64,000 nucleotides of DNA from Flavobacterium sp. KACC 22763 (GCF_028736155.1 NZ_CP117879.1:2790001-2854000); one strand, 5' to 3'; positions 1 through 8,749 are shown, numbered from the stretch's first letter. Translations and numbers: made by a program. The notes: a model not told the origin generated them from the sequence alone.

Positions 1-407
1 TGGCGGGACAGATAAGTGTTTACAATTATGAAAATGGTGTTTTAAACAAAGTGCAGCGCATTGCCACACATCCCGACAAAATCAAAGAAGGTTTTGAGAG
101 CTCTGATATTCATATTTCTCCTGACGGAAAATTTCTTTACGCGACAAACCGAGGTAAAGAAAACAATATTGCGATATTCTCTATTGATGAAAACGGATTA
201 TTGAAAAACATTGGCTATCAATCTACACGAGGAAAACATCCTCGTATATTTGCTATTGACGAAAGCGGAAAATTTCTAGTTGCTTCGAATGTGCAAACCA
301 ATAATGTAGTTGTTTTTAAAAGAGATTCTAAAACGGGATTATTAAAAAAAGTAGGGAAACAGATTAAAATGCAAAATGTTTCTTGTGTGCAGATTAAACA
401 GATATAA
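1..407 (+). CDS. Lactonase family beta-propeller protein, 3' end only
   Basis: The reading frame is open from the window edge (first full codon at 3), so the true start lies outside. About 134 residues are visible. They match the C-terminal blades of the 6-phosphogluconolactonase/3-carboxymuconate cyclase (Lactonase) beta-propeller family: the phrases SSDIHISPDGKFLYATNRG, GKHPRIFAIDESGKFL and NNVVVFKRD are the repeating blade motifs, each with a DG or SG turn and an aromatic strand. Members hydrolyse sugar lactones or related cyclic esters. Substrate and cellular location cannot be judged because the N-terminus, including any signal peptide, is missing. Family assignment is firm; the reaction is inferred. 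Confidence 0.85.
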   Translation, partial: AGQISVYNYENGVLNKVQRIATHPDKIKEGFESSDIHISPDGKFLYATNRGKENNIAIFSIDENGLLKNIGYQSTRGKHPRIFAIDESGKFLVASNVQTNNVVVFKRDSKTGLLKKVGKQIKMQNVSCVQIKQI

Positions 408-550
408 TTTTTTGTTTCACGCAGATTTTGCAGATTAAAACAGATTTTATTTTGTCTTCCTGAGCGAAGTCGAAGGATCGCTAGTGAATTGACACAGATT
501 AAAAATCAGAAACTAAATGGAATAAAAACGAACCATAAAAACCATCAAAA
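408..550. repeat. Intergenic spacer with dispersed-repeat fragments
   Basis: This short gap holds repeated CAGATT words (about 421-446) and the phrase CTGAGCGAAGTCGAAGG near 460-476. A close relative, TTGAGCGAAGTCGAAAC, recurs at about 53,563-53,579. No gene or terminator was seen. Confidence 0.5.
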
Positions 551-1087
551 ATGCAAACATCAAATTTCAATTTACAGCCAGATTTTTTAGAAAACGAAAT
601 CTCAAAATTAATTCCCTTAGAAGAAAAACATTTTGAAGCATTATTTGAAGCTGCTTCTGATCCTTTAATTTGGGAACAGAATCCTGTAAAAGACCGATAT
701 ACAAGAGAAGGTTTTAAAACTTATTTTGACATAATAATCACAAAAAGTTCATTCTTAATTCTTGACAAACAAACCAATGAAGTTATGGGAACAACAAGTT
801 TTTATGACTACAATCCAGAAAAATCGAATGTTGGAATTGGCTACACTTTCATTACAAGAAAATATTGGGGCGGGCCATATAATAGTTCAAATAAGAAATT
901 AATGATGGATTATGCTTTCCAGCATGTTAATTCGGTGCTTTTTCATATCGGAGCAGAAAATTTCCGTTCTCAAAAAGCTGTTTTAAAACTAGGAGCCGAA
1001 AAAATCAATGAACTGACATTTTCTATTAATGACACTGATTTTCCTTATTTTGAATATGAATTGAAGAAAAACAGAGACTTGAAATAA
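551..1087 (+). CDS. GNAT family N-acetyltransferase (RimJ/RimL type)
   Basis: The 178-residue protein has the layout of the Acetyltransf_3 (RimJ/RimL-like) branch of the GNAT superfamily. These enzymes move an acetyl group from acetyl-CoA to an amine on a protein N-terminus, antibiotic or small molecule. A substrate strand with VMGTTSFYDYNPEKSNVGIGYTF type spacing is followed by the acetyl-CoA loop region around residues 97-110 and by the helix ENFRSQKAVLKLGAEKI near residues 137-151, whose N-R-S-Q-K-A-x-x-K-L-G pattern is typical. It is cytoplasmic, with no signal peptide. It stands alone, with 86 bases before the next gene, so the substrate is not predictable. Confidence 0.85.
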   Translation: MQTSNFNLQPDFLENEISKLIPLEEKHFEALFEAASDPLIWEQNPVKDRYTREGFKTYFDIIITKSSFLILDKQTNEVMGTTSFYDYNPEKSNVGIGYTFITRKYWGGPYNSSNKKLMMDYAFQHVNSVLFHIGAENFRSQKAVLKLGAEKINELTFSINDTDFPYFEYELKKNRDLK

Positions 1088-1173
1088 AAGGAAAGAAGCA
1101 AGAGAAAAGATATTGAACATAATAAATCGTCTTTCTTCTTGCTTCTTTCATCTTGTCTAAAAAAAACTAAAGA

Positions 1174-1755
1174 ATGAAAAGAATAACCGTTTTCTGTGCT
1201 TCGAGTTTTGGTACAGAAAAAATTTTCGAAGAACAAGCAATTTTAGTTGGAAAAACTTTGGCCGAACAAAATATAGAATTAGTTTACGGCGGTGCCAATG
1301 TAGGTTTGATGGGTGCGGTTGCAGATGGAGCATTAAATGCAGGTGGAAAAGTAATTGGCGTGCTTCCAAACTTTTTAAGATCAAAAGAAATTGCTCATTT
1401 AGGCTTAACCGAATTAATTTTGGTAGAAAGCATGCATGAAAGAAAAACCAAAATGAACGATTTATGCGATGGCGTAATTGCTCTTCCTGGAGGTTTTGGA
1501 ACACTTGAAGAGCTTTTCGAAATGCTAACGTGGGCACAATTAGGATTACATAAAAAACCAATCGCTGTCTTAAACGTAAATGGCTATTATGATTCCCTGA
1601 TTGAATTACTGCGAACTATGACAGAAAAAGGATTGCTTAAAGAAGTAAATCGAGAAATGCTTTTGGTAAGTGACAATATTGCTGATTTATTGGATCAAAT
1701 GAAAAATTACGTTGCGCCAACTGTTGGAAAATGGATTGATAAAAAGAACGTTTAA
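1174..1755 (+). CDS. LOG family protein (TIGR00730 Rossmann fold)
   Basis: The 193-residue protein belongs to the LOG/YvdD family. Characterised members release free base from nucleoside 5'-monophosphates, including cytokinin riboside monophosphate. The N-terminal glycine-rich segment (VYGGANVGLMGAVADGAL, around residues 37-54), the ESMHERKTKM segment (about 85-95) and the signature PGGFGTLEE (about 105-113) are all present; these bind phosphate and supply the catalytic Arg and Glu. Length is normal for the family and no signal peptide is seen. In non-plant-associated bacteria the physiological substrate is often an ordinary nucleotide, so cytokinin production should not be assumed. Confidence 0.9.
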   Translation: MKRITVFCASSFGTEKIFEEQAILVGKTLAEQNIELVYGGANVGLMGAVADGALNAGGKVIGVLPNFLRSKEIAHLGLTELILVESMHERKTKMNDLCDGVIALPGGFGTLEELFEMLTWAQLGLHKKPIAVLNVNGYYDSLIELLRTMTEKGLLKEVNREMLLVSDNIADLLDQMKNYVAPTVGKWIDKKNV

Positions 1756-1818
1756 TTTTAGGCAGTAAAAGCTAATTACATGTATTCGCTCTTCCAAAAT
1801 TAAATAACCTATTATTAA

Positions 1819-2481
1819 ATGAAAAAAATTACCCTATTCCTTTTTACAATTACTTTAATCACATTCAAAACAACTGCTCAAGAATCAAAATTTAAATTTG
1901 GTGTGCAAGCAGGTTTAACCTACTCAAGTTTTAGAGGTTATGAATCTTTTATAGATGAAGACCCTGGCTTTTCTTATTTGTTTGGAATTTCAGCGCAATA
2001 CAAACTAAATGAAAGTCTGTCTTTAAAAGCAGATTTGGATTACGACAGAAAAACACAAACTTCAAAAGGAGAAGTCAATTATATTTCGGATATATCATAT
2101 GACCGTTATAGCATTAAAACAACTAACTATTTGAATTATATTACACTTCCTATCATGTTAAAATTCAGTTTTACTCGTAATAAGAGTTTTTATATTAATG
2201 GAGGACCTTATTTAGGTTATTTGCTTAAGTCAGGTTGGAAATATAAAACTTCTGGCATACAAAATTCAGATGAGAATTTAGAAGATACCAAATATAGAAA
2301 ATCAATGGATTTTGGAGTTTCAGCCGGATTCGGAAAAGAATTTAAACTAAATGATAATCACAACATCTATATTGAATTACGAGAAAATTTAGGTTTAACA
2401 GATATTGCTAAACCTGCTATGCCGACTGACCAATCAATGAAAACAAATTCTCTTAATTTAATTGCTGGATTTACATTTTAA
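1819..2481 (+). CDS. Outer-membrane beta-barrel protein (PorT-like)
   Basis: The 220-residue protein starts with a clear Sec signal peptide (MKKITLFLFTITLITF, cleavage near TTAQE). It continues with alternating amphipathic strands separated by short polar turns and ends in an aromatic strand (LNLIAGFTF). This is the pattern of the small eight-stranded barrels of the OMP_b-brl_2/PorT-like group, common in Bacteroidetes. KFGVQAGLTYSSF at the mature N-terminus and FGVSAGFGKEF near the C-terminus are typical strand pairs. No function is known for most of these proteins. It stands alone and is followed by a long perfect hairpin. Confidence 0.8.
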   Translation: MKKITLFLFTITLITFKTTAQESKFKFGVQAGLTYSSFRGYESFIDEDPGFSYLFGISAQYKLNESLSLKADLDYDRKTQTSKGEVNYISDISYDRYSIKTTNYLNYITLPIMLKFSFTRNKSFYINGGPYLGYLLKSGWKYKTSGIQNSDENLEDTKYRKSMDFGVSAGFGKEFKLNDNHNIYIELRENLGLTDIAKPAMPTDQSMKTNSLNLIAGFTF

Positions 2482-2520
2482 TTAAATTTTAGCACATATT
2501 AATATCTGAATTCCTAAATT

Positions 2521-2565
2521 AGAAGTTTAAAAGTAAATCAACTTAAAATTTACTTTTAAACTTCT
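2521..2565. repeat. 18-bp perfect inverted repeat
   Basis: Positions 2521-2538 and 2548-2565 are exact reverse complements around a 9-base loop. The stem is AT-rich (AGAAGTTTAAAAGTAAAT). It follows the barrel gene by 39 bases and precedes the next start by 26. It could act as a transcription terminator or mRNA-stabilising hairpin, although a clean T-run is missing on the + strand. Confidence 0.7.
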
Positions 2566-2591
2566 AACAAACAACTTCTAACCTAAAAAAA

Positions 2592-3059
2592 ATGAAAACA
2601 GAAAACAATAAATATGCAAAGGCCGAAATGCTGATTAGAAAACCTGTTTCAGAAGTTTTTCAGGCTTTTATCGATCCTCAAATTACTAGTAAATTTTGGT
2701 TTACGAAAGGATCGGGAAAATTAGAAGAAAACCAAAAAACCGAATGGACTTGGGAAATGTATGGTTTTTCGCTTTCAGTAACCACACTTGTTGTACAAGA
2801 AAATAAAAAGATTGTCTTAGAATGGGGAAATCCAGACGAAATTACTTTAGTCGAATGGATTTTTAGCCCGTTGAACGAAAATGAAACTTTTGTGAGTATT
2901 ACCAATTCTGGTTTTCACGGAGATTCAGATAAAATAATCGATCAGGTTCGTAATTCAACTGAAGGTTTTACTTTGGTTTTAGCGGGAGCAAAAGCTTATT
3001 TAGAACATAATTTACGATTGAATTTGGTCTTGGATCGTTTTCCTAAAGGTCTTGCTTAA
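2592..3059 (+). CDS. SRPBCC/AHSA1-type domain protein
   Basis: The 155-residue cytoplasmic protein has the START-like (AHSA1/polyketide cyclase) helix-grip fold. The opening strand ending in MLIRKPVSEVFQAFIDPQ is the classic 'I.api..VFra..dp..l..W' start of the family. It is followed by FWFTKGSGKLE and the strand LEWG, and a long C-terminal helix (SDKIIDQVRNSTEGFTLVLAGAK) closes the cavity. Members bind hydrophobic ligands or act as Hsp90 co-chaperones, but small single-domain versions like this rarely have a known ligand. It has no operon partner: a 265-base repeat-rich gap separates it from the next gene. Confidence 0.85.
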   Translation: MKTENNKYAKAEMLIRKPVSEVFQAFIDPQITSKFWFTKGSGKLEENQKTEWTWEMYGFSLSVTTLVVQENKKIVLEWGNPDEITLVEWIFSPLNENETFVSITNSGFHGDSDKIIDQVRNSTEGFTLVLAGAKAYLEHNLRLNLVLDRFPKGLA

Positions 3060-3094
3060 ACGTATGATTTAACCGCAAAATCTGAGTGTTTTTT

Positions 3095-3266
3095 TTTTAC
3101 CGCAAAGATCCCAAAGGATTACGCAAAGTGCGCAAAGTCTTTTTGAGAATCATTAAAATGAAAAGTTCACAAAGCATTTTCTACATAAAGCTTTGCGAAC
3201 TTAAAATATAGATTTTGCTTAGTCTTCGTATTAAAAAAAACTTAGCGCACTTTGCGGTAAAGATCT
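3095..3266. repeat. Nested palindromic intergenic repeat
   Basis: The outer arms hold ACCGCAAAGATC...CGCAAAGTGCGCAAAG on the left and TTAGCGCACTTTGCGGTAAAG on the right, roughly reverse complementary. An inner stem pairs AAGTTCACAAAGC (about 3164-3176) with GCTTTGCGAACTT (about 3191-3203), one mismatch. No coding sequence is seen. Similar 'ACCACAAAGACGCTAAGG' arms occur at 25,508-25,690. Confidence 0.65.
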
Positions 3267-3324
3267 AACTGCAAAGAAAAGCAACTTGAACCCTGAAACC
3301 TGAAACTTCAAAAAACAAAAGAAA

Positions 3325-3693
3325 ATGGAAGTTAAAAAACCCGAAAACATAGACGAATACATTGGCGGATTTCCGAATGATGTTCAGGAAATTCTAGAGA
3401 AAGTCCGAATGACGATTCAGAAAGCAGCTCCAGATGCTAAAGAAAAAATCAGTTATTCGATGCCAGCTTTCGAGCAGAATGGAATTGTGGTTTATTTTGC
3501 GGCTTTCAAAAACCATATCGGACTTTATGCTCTACCTTCTGGACATGAAGCTTTTGCAGAAAAACTTGCTAAATATAAATCAGGAAAAGGTTCTGTCCAA
3601 TTTCCTTTGAAAGATCCAATGCCTTATGATTTGATTACCGAAATTGTTAAGTTTAGAGTAAAAGAAAATCTTGAAAAAATAAAAAAGAAGTAA
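3325..3693 (+). CDS. DUF1801 domain protein (iron-chaperone-like)
   Basis: The 122-residue protein matches DUF1801, the family of Bacillus YdhG and similar small cytoplasmic proteins with a frataxin-like fold. The signatures ENIDEYIGGFPNDVQEILEKV, APDAKEKISYSMPAF, a central GIVVYFAAFKNHIGLYALPSG strand pair and the C-terminal KGSVQFPLKDPMPYDLI are all present and spaced as in the family. Some homologues have been proposed as intracellular iron chaperones; this is not shown here. It is monocistronic by spacing. Length is complete for the family. Confidence 0.85.
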   Translation: MEVKKPENIDEYIGGFPNDVQEILEKVRMTIQKAAPDAKEKISYSMPAFEQNGIVVYFAAFKNHIGLYALPSGHEAFAEKLAKYKSGKGSVQFPLKDPMPYDLITEIVKFRVKENLEKIKKK

Positions 3694-3737
3694 TCTTAAA
3701 TCTTAGTATTTTATTATCATTTACAAAATCTTATTTA

Positions 3738-4637
3738 ATGAAAAAAATAAACCTCCTTTTTTTGCTTTTTGCCTTTTTTGTAACCTTTTTGAGTTTCGCT
3801 CAAGACGAAGCTGCAATTGAAAAAGAAATTCTAGAACTTCATAAACCCACAAAAAAAGTTCGCGATTCTATCGTAAAACTGCAAAAAGAAGTGTATTCAA
3901 AAATTGAAATTGAAAAAGACTCGATAATTAAAAATCAATTAAATCTTCGTTTGGATGAGTTAGAAAATGCAAAAGATCAAAATGATATTGAAGAATTAAA
4001 ACTTGATTTTGTTTTTGCTAAAAATCATCCTAATTCATACTGTTCTTTACAACTAATGCGACTTCATGTTAGTCGTTTTATTGGAATGAATTTTTATGAC
4101 ACTTTCGTGGAAGTTTTTGAAAATTTTACGCCAGAAATAAAGAATTCTGAAAAAGGGCAAGAAATGTCCGAGAAATTAAGATATTTTAACCAAAGCAAAG
4201 TTGGAAGTCCTGCTCCCTACTTTAACCTGAAAGACATTGATAATAAAGACATTTCGCTTGCCGATTTTAAAAACAAACAATATGTTTTAATTGATTTCTG
4301 GGCTAGCTGGTGTGCTCCTTGCCGTGAAGAATTGCCGTATATTAGAGAACTATACAAAAATTATAAATCGCTAGGCCTTGAAATTATAAGCATTACAAAA
4401 GATGAAAAATCGGATGCTTGGAAAAAGGCCATTGAAAAAGATAAAATCGAATCTTGGAAACACATTTCTATCCTAGAAAATAACAGTTCTATAGATAGAG
4501 ATTATTTCGTTAGCGGAATCCCTCACAAAGTTCTTATTGATAAAAACGGTATTATTATTGGGAAATGGAAAGGTGGCGGAGAAAACAATAAACATGATTT
4601 ACAAAAGCTTCTAAAATCGATTTTTGAAGCAGAATAA
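3738..4637 (+). CDS. TlpA-like thioredoxin family protein, exported
   Basis: The 299-residue protein has an N-terminal signal peptide (residues 1-21, ending SFAQ) and a charged helical N-terminal domain (about 25-150). A thioredoxin fold then carries WASWCAPC, with the redox pair at Cys192 and Cys195, and a cis-proline loop at SGIPHKVLID. In Bacteroidetes, TlpA/ResA-like proteins of this shape reduce or isomerise disulfides in the cell envelope, often for cytochrome or outer-membrane protein maturation. The next gene starts 9 bases later, so the two are probably co-transcribed, although no functional link is evident. Confidence 0.88.
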   Translation: MKKINLLFLLFAFFVTFLSFAQDEAAIEKEILELHKPTKKVRDSIVKLQKEVYSKIEIEKDSIIKNQLNLRLDELENAKDQNDIEELKLDFVFAKNHPNSYCSLQLMRLHVSRFIGMNFYDTFVEVFENFTPEIKNSEKGQEMSEKLRYFNQSKVGSPAPYFNLKDIDNKDISLADFKNKQYVLIDFWASWCAPCREELPYIRELYKNYKSLGLEIISITKDEKSDAWKKAIEKDKIESWKHISILENNSSIDRDYFVSGIPHKVLIDKNGIIIGKWKGGGENNKHDLQKLLKSIFEAE

Positions 4638-4646
4638 CATACAGAA

Positions 4647-5330
4647 ATGAATTTAACCGAACATTACAATCAGCTTTATAAAACATCTTCTGAAATCATT
4701 TCGGCAGGAAAATATTCTATTGACTCTGAACTTAAAAATGAGTCTGATTCCCGTTTCGGAATTACGTTGCTTATTCGTCCAAATGATGAAATTAAAGCTA
4801 ATATTCAAACTTTCATTAATGAATTGAAAAAAGCAGAACCAGAACAGTATTTTTATCCAGATTCAGATATCCATATTACGGTAATGTCGATTATTTCTTG
4901 TTCGGATAAATTTACATTAAATCAGATCTCACCAAACGAATATATCGAAGTAATCTGCAGAAGTATGGTTGATGTTGAGAAAATAAAAATTCACTACAAA
5001 GGCATAACCGCTTCACCTTCGGCCATTATGATTCAGGGATTTCCAAGTGATGAAACGTTGAATAATTTACGAAACAGGCTTAGAGAGAATTTCAAAAATT
5101 CGGGATTACAGCAATCTATAGACAGCCGATATGAAATTTCAACAGCGCATTCTACCATAATGCGTTTTCAGGAAAAGCTTCATAATCCGAAAAAATTAAT
5201 TGAAATTGCAGAGAAATTCCGCGATTATGATTTTGGAGAATTTGAAGTCAAAAATTTAGAATTGGTTTATAATGATTGGTATCAGCGTAAAAGTACAACG
5301 CGCGTTTTGGGTGATTTTGGATTGAGATGA
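4647..5330 (+). CDS. 2H phosphoesterase (2'-5' RNA ligase family)
   Basis: The 227-residue cytoplasmic protein has the two His-x-Thr/Ser motifs that define the 2H phosphoesterase superfamily: HITVM near residue 76 and HSTIMRF near residue 170. These histidines act as general acid and base on 2',3'-cyclic phosphates or 2'-5' linkages in RNA or small nucleotides. The 'ligase' label comes from in vitro activity of bacterial relatives. The gene begins 9 bases after the TlpA-like gene. It is far from the slipin/tRNA-like locus near 50 kb, but both concern RNA ends. Substrate unknown. Confidence 0.85.
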   Translation: MNLTEHYNQLYKTSSEIISAGKYSIDSELKNESDSRFGITLLIRPNDEIKANIQTFINELKKAEPEQYFYPDSDIHITVMSIISCSDKFTLNQISPNEYIEVICRSMVDVEKIKIHYKGITASPSAIMIQGFPSDETLNNLRNRLRENFKNSGLQQSIDSRYEISTAHSTIMRFQEKLHNPKKLIEIAEKFRDYDFGEFEVKNLELVYNDWYQRKSTTRVLGDFGLR

Positions 5331-5340
5331 TTTTTTTTGC

Positions 5341-5426
5341 TTGCCACTAATTTCACAAATTTACGCGAATTTATCTACTCTATAATTTGAATAATAATTG
5401 GTGGAAATCGTGCAATTCGTGGCAAA
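5341..5426. repeat. Dispersed palindromic repeat, GCCACnAATT family, degenerate copy
   Basis: The left arm TTGCCACTAATTTCACAAAT and right arm ending AATTCGTGGCAA form an imperfect palindrome. Better copies lie at 10,483-10,555 and 23,904-23,973, and an interrupted one at 31,780-31,872. The copy lies between convergent genes and may double as a terminator. Confidence 0.75.
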
Positions 5427-5435
5427 AAATATTGC

Positions 5436-5798
5436 CTATTTAAACTTTCCAAAATGCCATAATACTCCAGCTGGATCATGAAGAAAACATTCGCTTCCCC
5501 AATCTAAATATTTTATCGGAGTTAATTTTGCTCCTTCATATTTCTCGGGAAGATTCAAAGCTAAAAGCTCTTGATAATAACGTTCAACATTGTCAACTTC
5601 TAGAAAAATCATCGTGTTTTCAATCCAGCTTTTATCATAATAATCTTGAAGATAAAAAGCGATTTCTCCTGTTTTAAAAACCGAAAAATTAGATTCTAAA
5701 ACCGTTTCTTCAAATCCTAAATCGCGATAGAAGCTTCTTGATATTTCAAAATTTTTAGAACCTATAAATGGACGTATTGACTTAGCATTGTGATTCAT
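5436..5798 (-). CDS. VOC family (glyoxalase/bleomycin-resistance-like) protein
   Basis: The 120-residue protein is a single vicinal-oxygen-chelate domain built of two beta-alpha-beta-beta-beta modules. The first begins SIRPFIGSKNFEISRSFYRDLGF and ends GEIAFYLQDYY; the second begins MIFLEVDNVERYYQELL and ends LHDPAGVLWHFGKFK. The HDPAGVLWHF ending is the usual metal-side strand of the fold. VOC proteins are cytoplasmic and act as lyases, dioxygenases or drug-binding proteins. The metal ligands are not clear enough here to choose among these. It starts 30 bases after the DUF2625 gene stop region, on the same strand. Confidence 0.82.
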   Translation of the reverse strand: MNHNAKSIRPFIGSKNFEISRSFYRDLGFEETVLESNFSVFKTGEIAFYLQDYYDKSWIENTMIFLEVDNVERYYQELLALNLPEKYEGAKLTPIKYLDWGSECFLHDPAGVLWHFGKFK

Positions 5799-5828
5799 AT
5801 TTATGTTCTTTTGAAATTATTTCAAGCT

Positions 5829-6572
5829 TTATTGTCCCAAACCAATTTGTTTACGCAAATCAAGATTTAAATTATACTGTTCTTGAATTGGGATAATTTT
5901 TCTTGTGCTTTTATTGATATCAGTTCCTTCGGCTGTCCATAAAAATGGATAAAAATTAAAAACTTCATCGCCTTTTAATTTCGATACCTCCTCGCGCCAT
6001 CCATTCCATCTATTCCCTTCATAGAATTTATCCAAGTCATTACTAAAACAAAAACCTAAAAACTCAGAGTATGTAATATCAAGCGGTTCATATTCTAAAT
6101 TATCAGGCGAGAAATAATAGATCTTTCCAAGATCACTTCCTAATCCGCCTCCATTCAATAAATAAAAACCGCCAATGGCGTCATCAGCAATCAGCAGGAA
6201 ACTTGGCGTTTCTCCAAACTCATTAAATGATTTTCCTTTATTCCAATCTGGTAACGTTCTATTAAATTTTGAACTTCCAGAACCTAAAATTCTAATCCAG
6301 CCATCGTCTATTAAAAGACCACCTGTCATAAAAATTACAGCTCCCATAGTTGACCTTGTTGTAACTTGGGTTTTATATAATGTCTCGCTTGCTCTCGCTT
6401 GATCAACTGGTAGAATCTCTACTTTATTTTTTGCGGTTTTAATCCACTCTTCCACAATTGGCCAGCCTGGATCGGCTTTATCAATAAGTTCTTTTGTGCT
6501 TTTCATCTTATTCTGTGAGCTTACTGTAAAAGTAATTGCTATCAATACAATTAATAGGAGTTTTTGTTTCAT
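5829..6572 (-). CDS. DUF2625 domain protein with signal peptide
   Basis: The 247-residue protein has an N-terminal export signal (MKQKLLLIVLIAITFTVSSQ) followed by a DUF2625 domain. The family phrases are clear: LIDKADPGWPIVEEW near residue 29, GAVIFMTGGLLIDDGWIRIL near 77-96, AIGGFYLLNGGGLG, and GNRWNGWREEV with a closing FNFYPFLWT. The family has no established function and most members lack a signal peptide, so an exported version is a variation. It is followed by the VOC gene on the same strand and preceded by the antiporter gene stop, 29 bases away, so the three minus-strand genes may be read together. Confidence 0.82.
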   Translation of the reverse strand: MKQKLLLIVLIAITFTVSSQNKMKSTKELIDKADPGWPIVEEWIKTAKNKVEILPVDQARASETLYKTQVTTRSTMGAVIFMTGGLLIDDGWIRILGSGSSKFNRTLPDWNKGKSFNEFGETPSFLLIADDAIGGFYLLNGGGLGSDLGKIYYFSPDNLEYEPLDITYSEFLGFCFSNDLDKFYEGNRWNGWREEVSKLKGDEVFNFYPFLWTAEGTDINKSTRKIIPIQEQYNLNLDLRKQIGLGQ

Positions 6573-6601
6573 TTATTTGGTTTGCAGCTTTTAAAGATTG
6601 C

Positions 6602-8749
6602 CTAATTTTTCTTCAAAATACTTCCAATGCCTCGTCCAATCTGTTCTATAGCTTCAATTCCTTTTGCTAAAGGTGATGCAGTAAAATCTTCGTAAGCATC
6701 CATTGCGCTTTCTTTGCGATCGTCTTGCGGATAGACCAGTATCACATTATTGCTGTCAAAATATTTCTCGAATTTCTGTGGCAATTTATCAAAAATAGAC
6801 TGATACGAAACAGAGCCTTTTCTAGAAAGGTTGAAGACAACTAAATCGGTTGGTTTTATTTCGTCTGAGATACTTTCAAAATCTTCCCAATCCGAAACAT
6901 TTTTGAATCCTAATTTTGCATTTAGTTTTAAATTATTAGCAATCTGCTGAATGGTTTCGTGCGTTTTATATTCGGCATGAAGCACAATCGGAATGCTTAA
7001 TTCTTGTGATAGACGGCATATTTTCTGAAGAAGCAAGTGAAAACCAACGCCTCTTTCAGAAAATGGAGGGCAGATAAAAACCAGTCTTTTTTCTTCAATA
7101 AAATTTTTCTGAAATCTACAGATAAACAAAGTCTTATCGACATTATTGATTATAGAATCTACATTTTCTCCAAAAATTTTATCAATAAATCCTGTCTTTC
7201 TTGGCCATCCTACAATCACAATATCAGACATAATTTCTTTTGAAGTTCTGGCAATTCCACTCGCAGGATTGTGGTCAATTCTGGCAATGGTATTGATTTT
7301 AACTTCTGAAGCAGAGCCCTGAATAACAAATTTATCAGCTGCTTTTCTGTACTTCAAAATATTTTTTTCCGCCTGATTGTTATTAGGAACAATCGTCAAT
7401 AAAGTAATTGGGTTTGATGACTTCTTATCTTTTATCAGAAGTGCAAAATCTAACAGACTCGCCGCCGCCGAAGTTTTAGCCAACGGAATCAGAATATGTT
7501 CGTCAAGAATTTGGTCTCTTTCTGTATCTTCATGTGAAAATTCTTCTTCGCAGATTGCAATTTTCTTAGCGGCTTTTTCAGTAGCAAATGAAGCTACAAT
7601 ACACGTAATCAAGATTAAGATAATGGTTCCGTTTAAGATATTTTCGTCTAAAATTTTAGCTTTATAACCCACCAGAATTACCGCCAAAGTTGCTGCAGCG
7701 TGTGCACTGCTTAATCCAAAAATAAGCTGTCTTTCGGTTCTAGTGTATTTAAAAACAATTTGAGTAAAAAATGCTGCAATCCATTTCCCGAATATGGCCA
7801 CAACACTTAAAGTTCCTGCTACAATCAAAGCTGTTGGTCCGCTCAAAATAACGCTGACATCAACTAACATTCCCACTGAAATCAAGAAGAACGGAATGAA
7901 TAATGAGTTTCCAATAAACTCTATTCTATTCATCAAAGCAGAAGAATGCGGAATAAGCGGATTTAATGCCAAACCTGCTACGAAAGCTCCAATGATTGGC
8001 TCTACTCCTGCTACTTCGGCCAAAAAGGCTGCAAAGAAAACCACAGAAAGCACAAAAATATAATGGGCATGTTTTTCACTCTCTAATTTCTTGAAAAACC
8101 ATTTTGCAACACGTGGAATAATTACAAACATTATGGCAGAAAAAATAGCTAAAGAAATTATTAGTTTTACCCAAAATGCTTGATTTAAATTGCCCTGAGC
8201 GCTTCCCATAATTACGGCCAGAATAATCAAAACGGCAGTATCGGTCAAAATAGTTCCTCCAACGGTAATGGCAACGGCTTGATTTTTAGCAATTCCCAAT
8301 TTGCTGACAATAGGATACGCAACCAAAGTGTGAGTTGCAAACATGCTTGCTGTCAAAAAGCTAGCATTAAAATCATATTGAAGCAAATAAAAACAAACTG
8401 GAAACCCGATAGAAAGCGGCAGAATAAACGTAAAAAGACCAAAGAGTAAACTCTTATTTCTGTTGGCTTTAAACTCATTCATATCCAATTCCAATCCTGC
8501 AATAAACATGATATACAAAAGTCCAATTGTCGAAAATAAATCGACTGCAGAGTTTTTTGCCAAAATATTTAATCCGTGAGGTCCAATAATAACTCCTGAA
8601 ATAATAAGCCCAATAATTCCTGGAATATTAATCTTTTTAAGTAAAATTGGTGAAAGCAGAATTATAAAAAGTATTAATGAAAAAATTAATACAGGGTTAC
8701 TTAAAGGTAATTCGAATTCTTGTAATAGATGTTTGAAAAATTCTATCAT
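6602..8749 (-). CDS. CPA2-type cation:proton antiporter with C-terminal UspA-like domain
   Basis: The 715-residue inner-membrane protein has about 12-13 hydrophobic segments in residues 15-395 in the order of the KefB/NhaS (CPA2, Na_H_Exchanger) family. These include INIPGIIGLIISGVIIGPHG near residue 45, the paired-helix LDTAVLIILA-like segment near 168 (TDTAVLIILA) and EVAGVEPIIGAFVAGLALNP near 245. It exchanges Na+ or K+ for H+. A cytoplasmic tail (about 410-715) carries two universal-stress-protein-like halves, starting HILIPLAKTSAAASLLDFAL and RLVFICPPFSERG, which are likely regulatory nucleotide-binding modules. A TATTTTTG -7-like box lies at 8870-8877 (complement). The exact ion is unknown. 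Confidence 0.88.
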   Translation of the reverse strand: MIEFFKHLLQEFELPLSNPVLIFSLILFIILLSPILLKKINIPGIIGLIISGVIIGPHGLNILAKNSAVDLFSTIGLLYIMFIAGLELDMNEFKANRNKSLLFGLFTFILPLSIGFPVCFYLLQYDFNASFLTASMFATHTLVAYPIVSKLGIAKNQAVAITVGGTILTDTAVLIILAVIMGSAQGNLNQAFWVKLIISLAIFSAIMFVIIPRVAKWFFKKLESEKHAHYIFVLSVVFFAAFLAEVAGVEPIIGAFVAGLALNPLIPHSSALMNRIEFIGNSLFIPFFLISVGMLVDVSVILSGPTALIVAGTLSVVAIFGKWIAAFFTQIVFKYTRTERQLIFGLSSAHAAATLAVILVGYKAKILDENILNGTIILILITCIVASFATEKAAKKIAICEEEFSHEDTERDQILDEHILIPLAKTSAAASLLDFALLIKDKKSSNPITLLTIVPNNNQAEKNILKYRKAADKFVIQGSASEVKINTIARIDHNPASGIARTSKEIMSDIVIVGWPRKTGFIDKIFGENVDSIINNVDKTLFICRFQKNFIEEKRLVFICPPFSERGVGFHLLLQKICRLSQELSIPIVLHAEYKTHETIQQIANNLKLNAKLGFKNVSDWEDFESISDEIKPTDLVVFNLSRKGSVSYQSIFDKLPQKFEKYFDSNNVILVYPQDDRKESAMDAYEDFTASPLAKGIEAIEQIGRGIGSILKKN

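Noticed and set aside
1045-1561. Overlapping minus-strand reading frames across the LOG gene
   Set aside because: They are low-complexity Phe/Leu-rich shadows of well-supported plus-strand genes.
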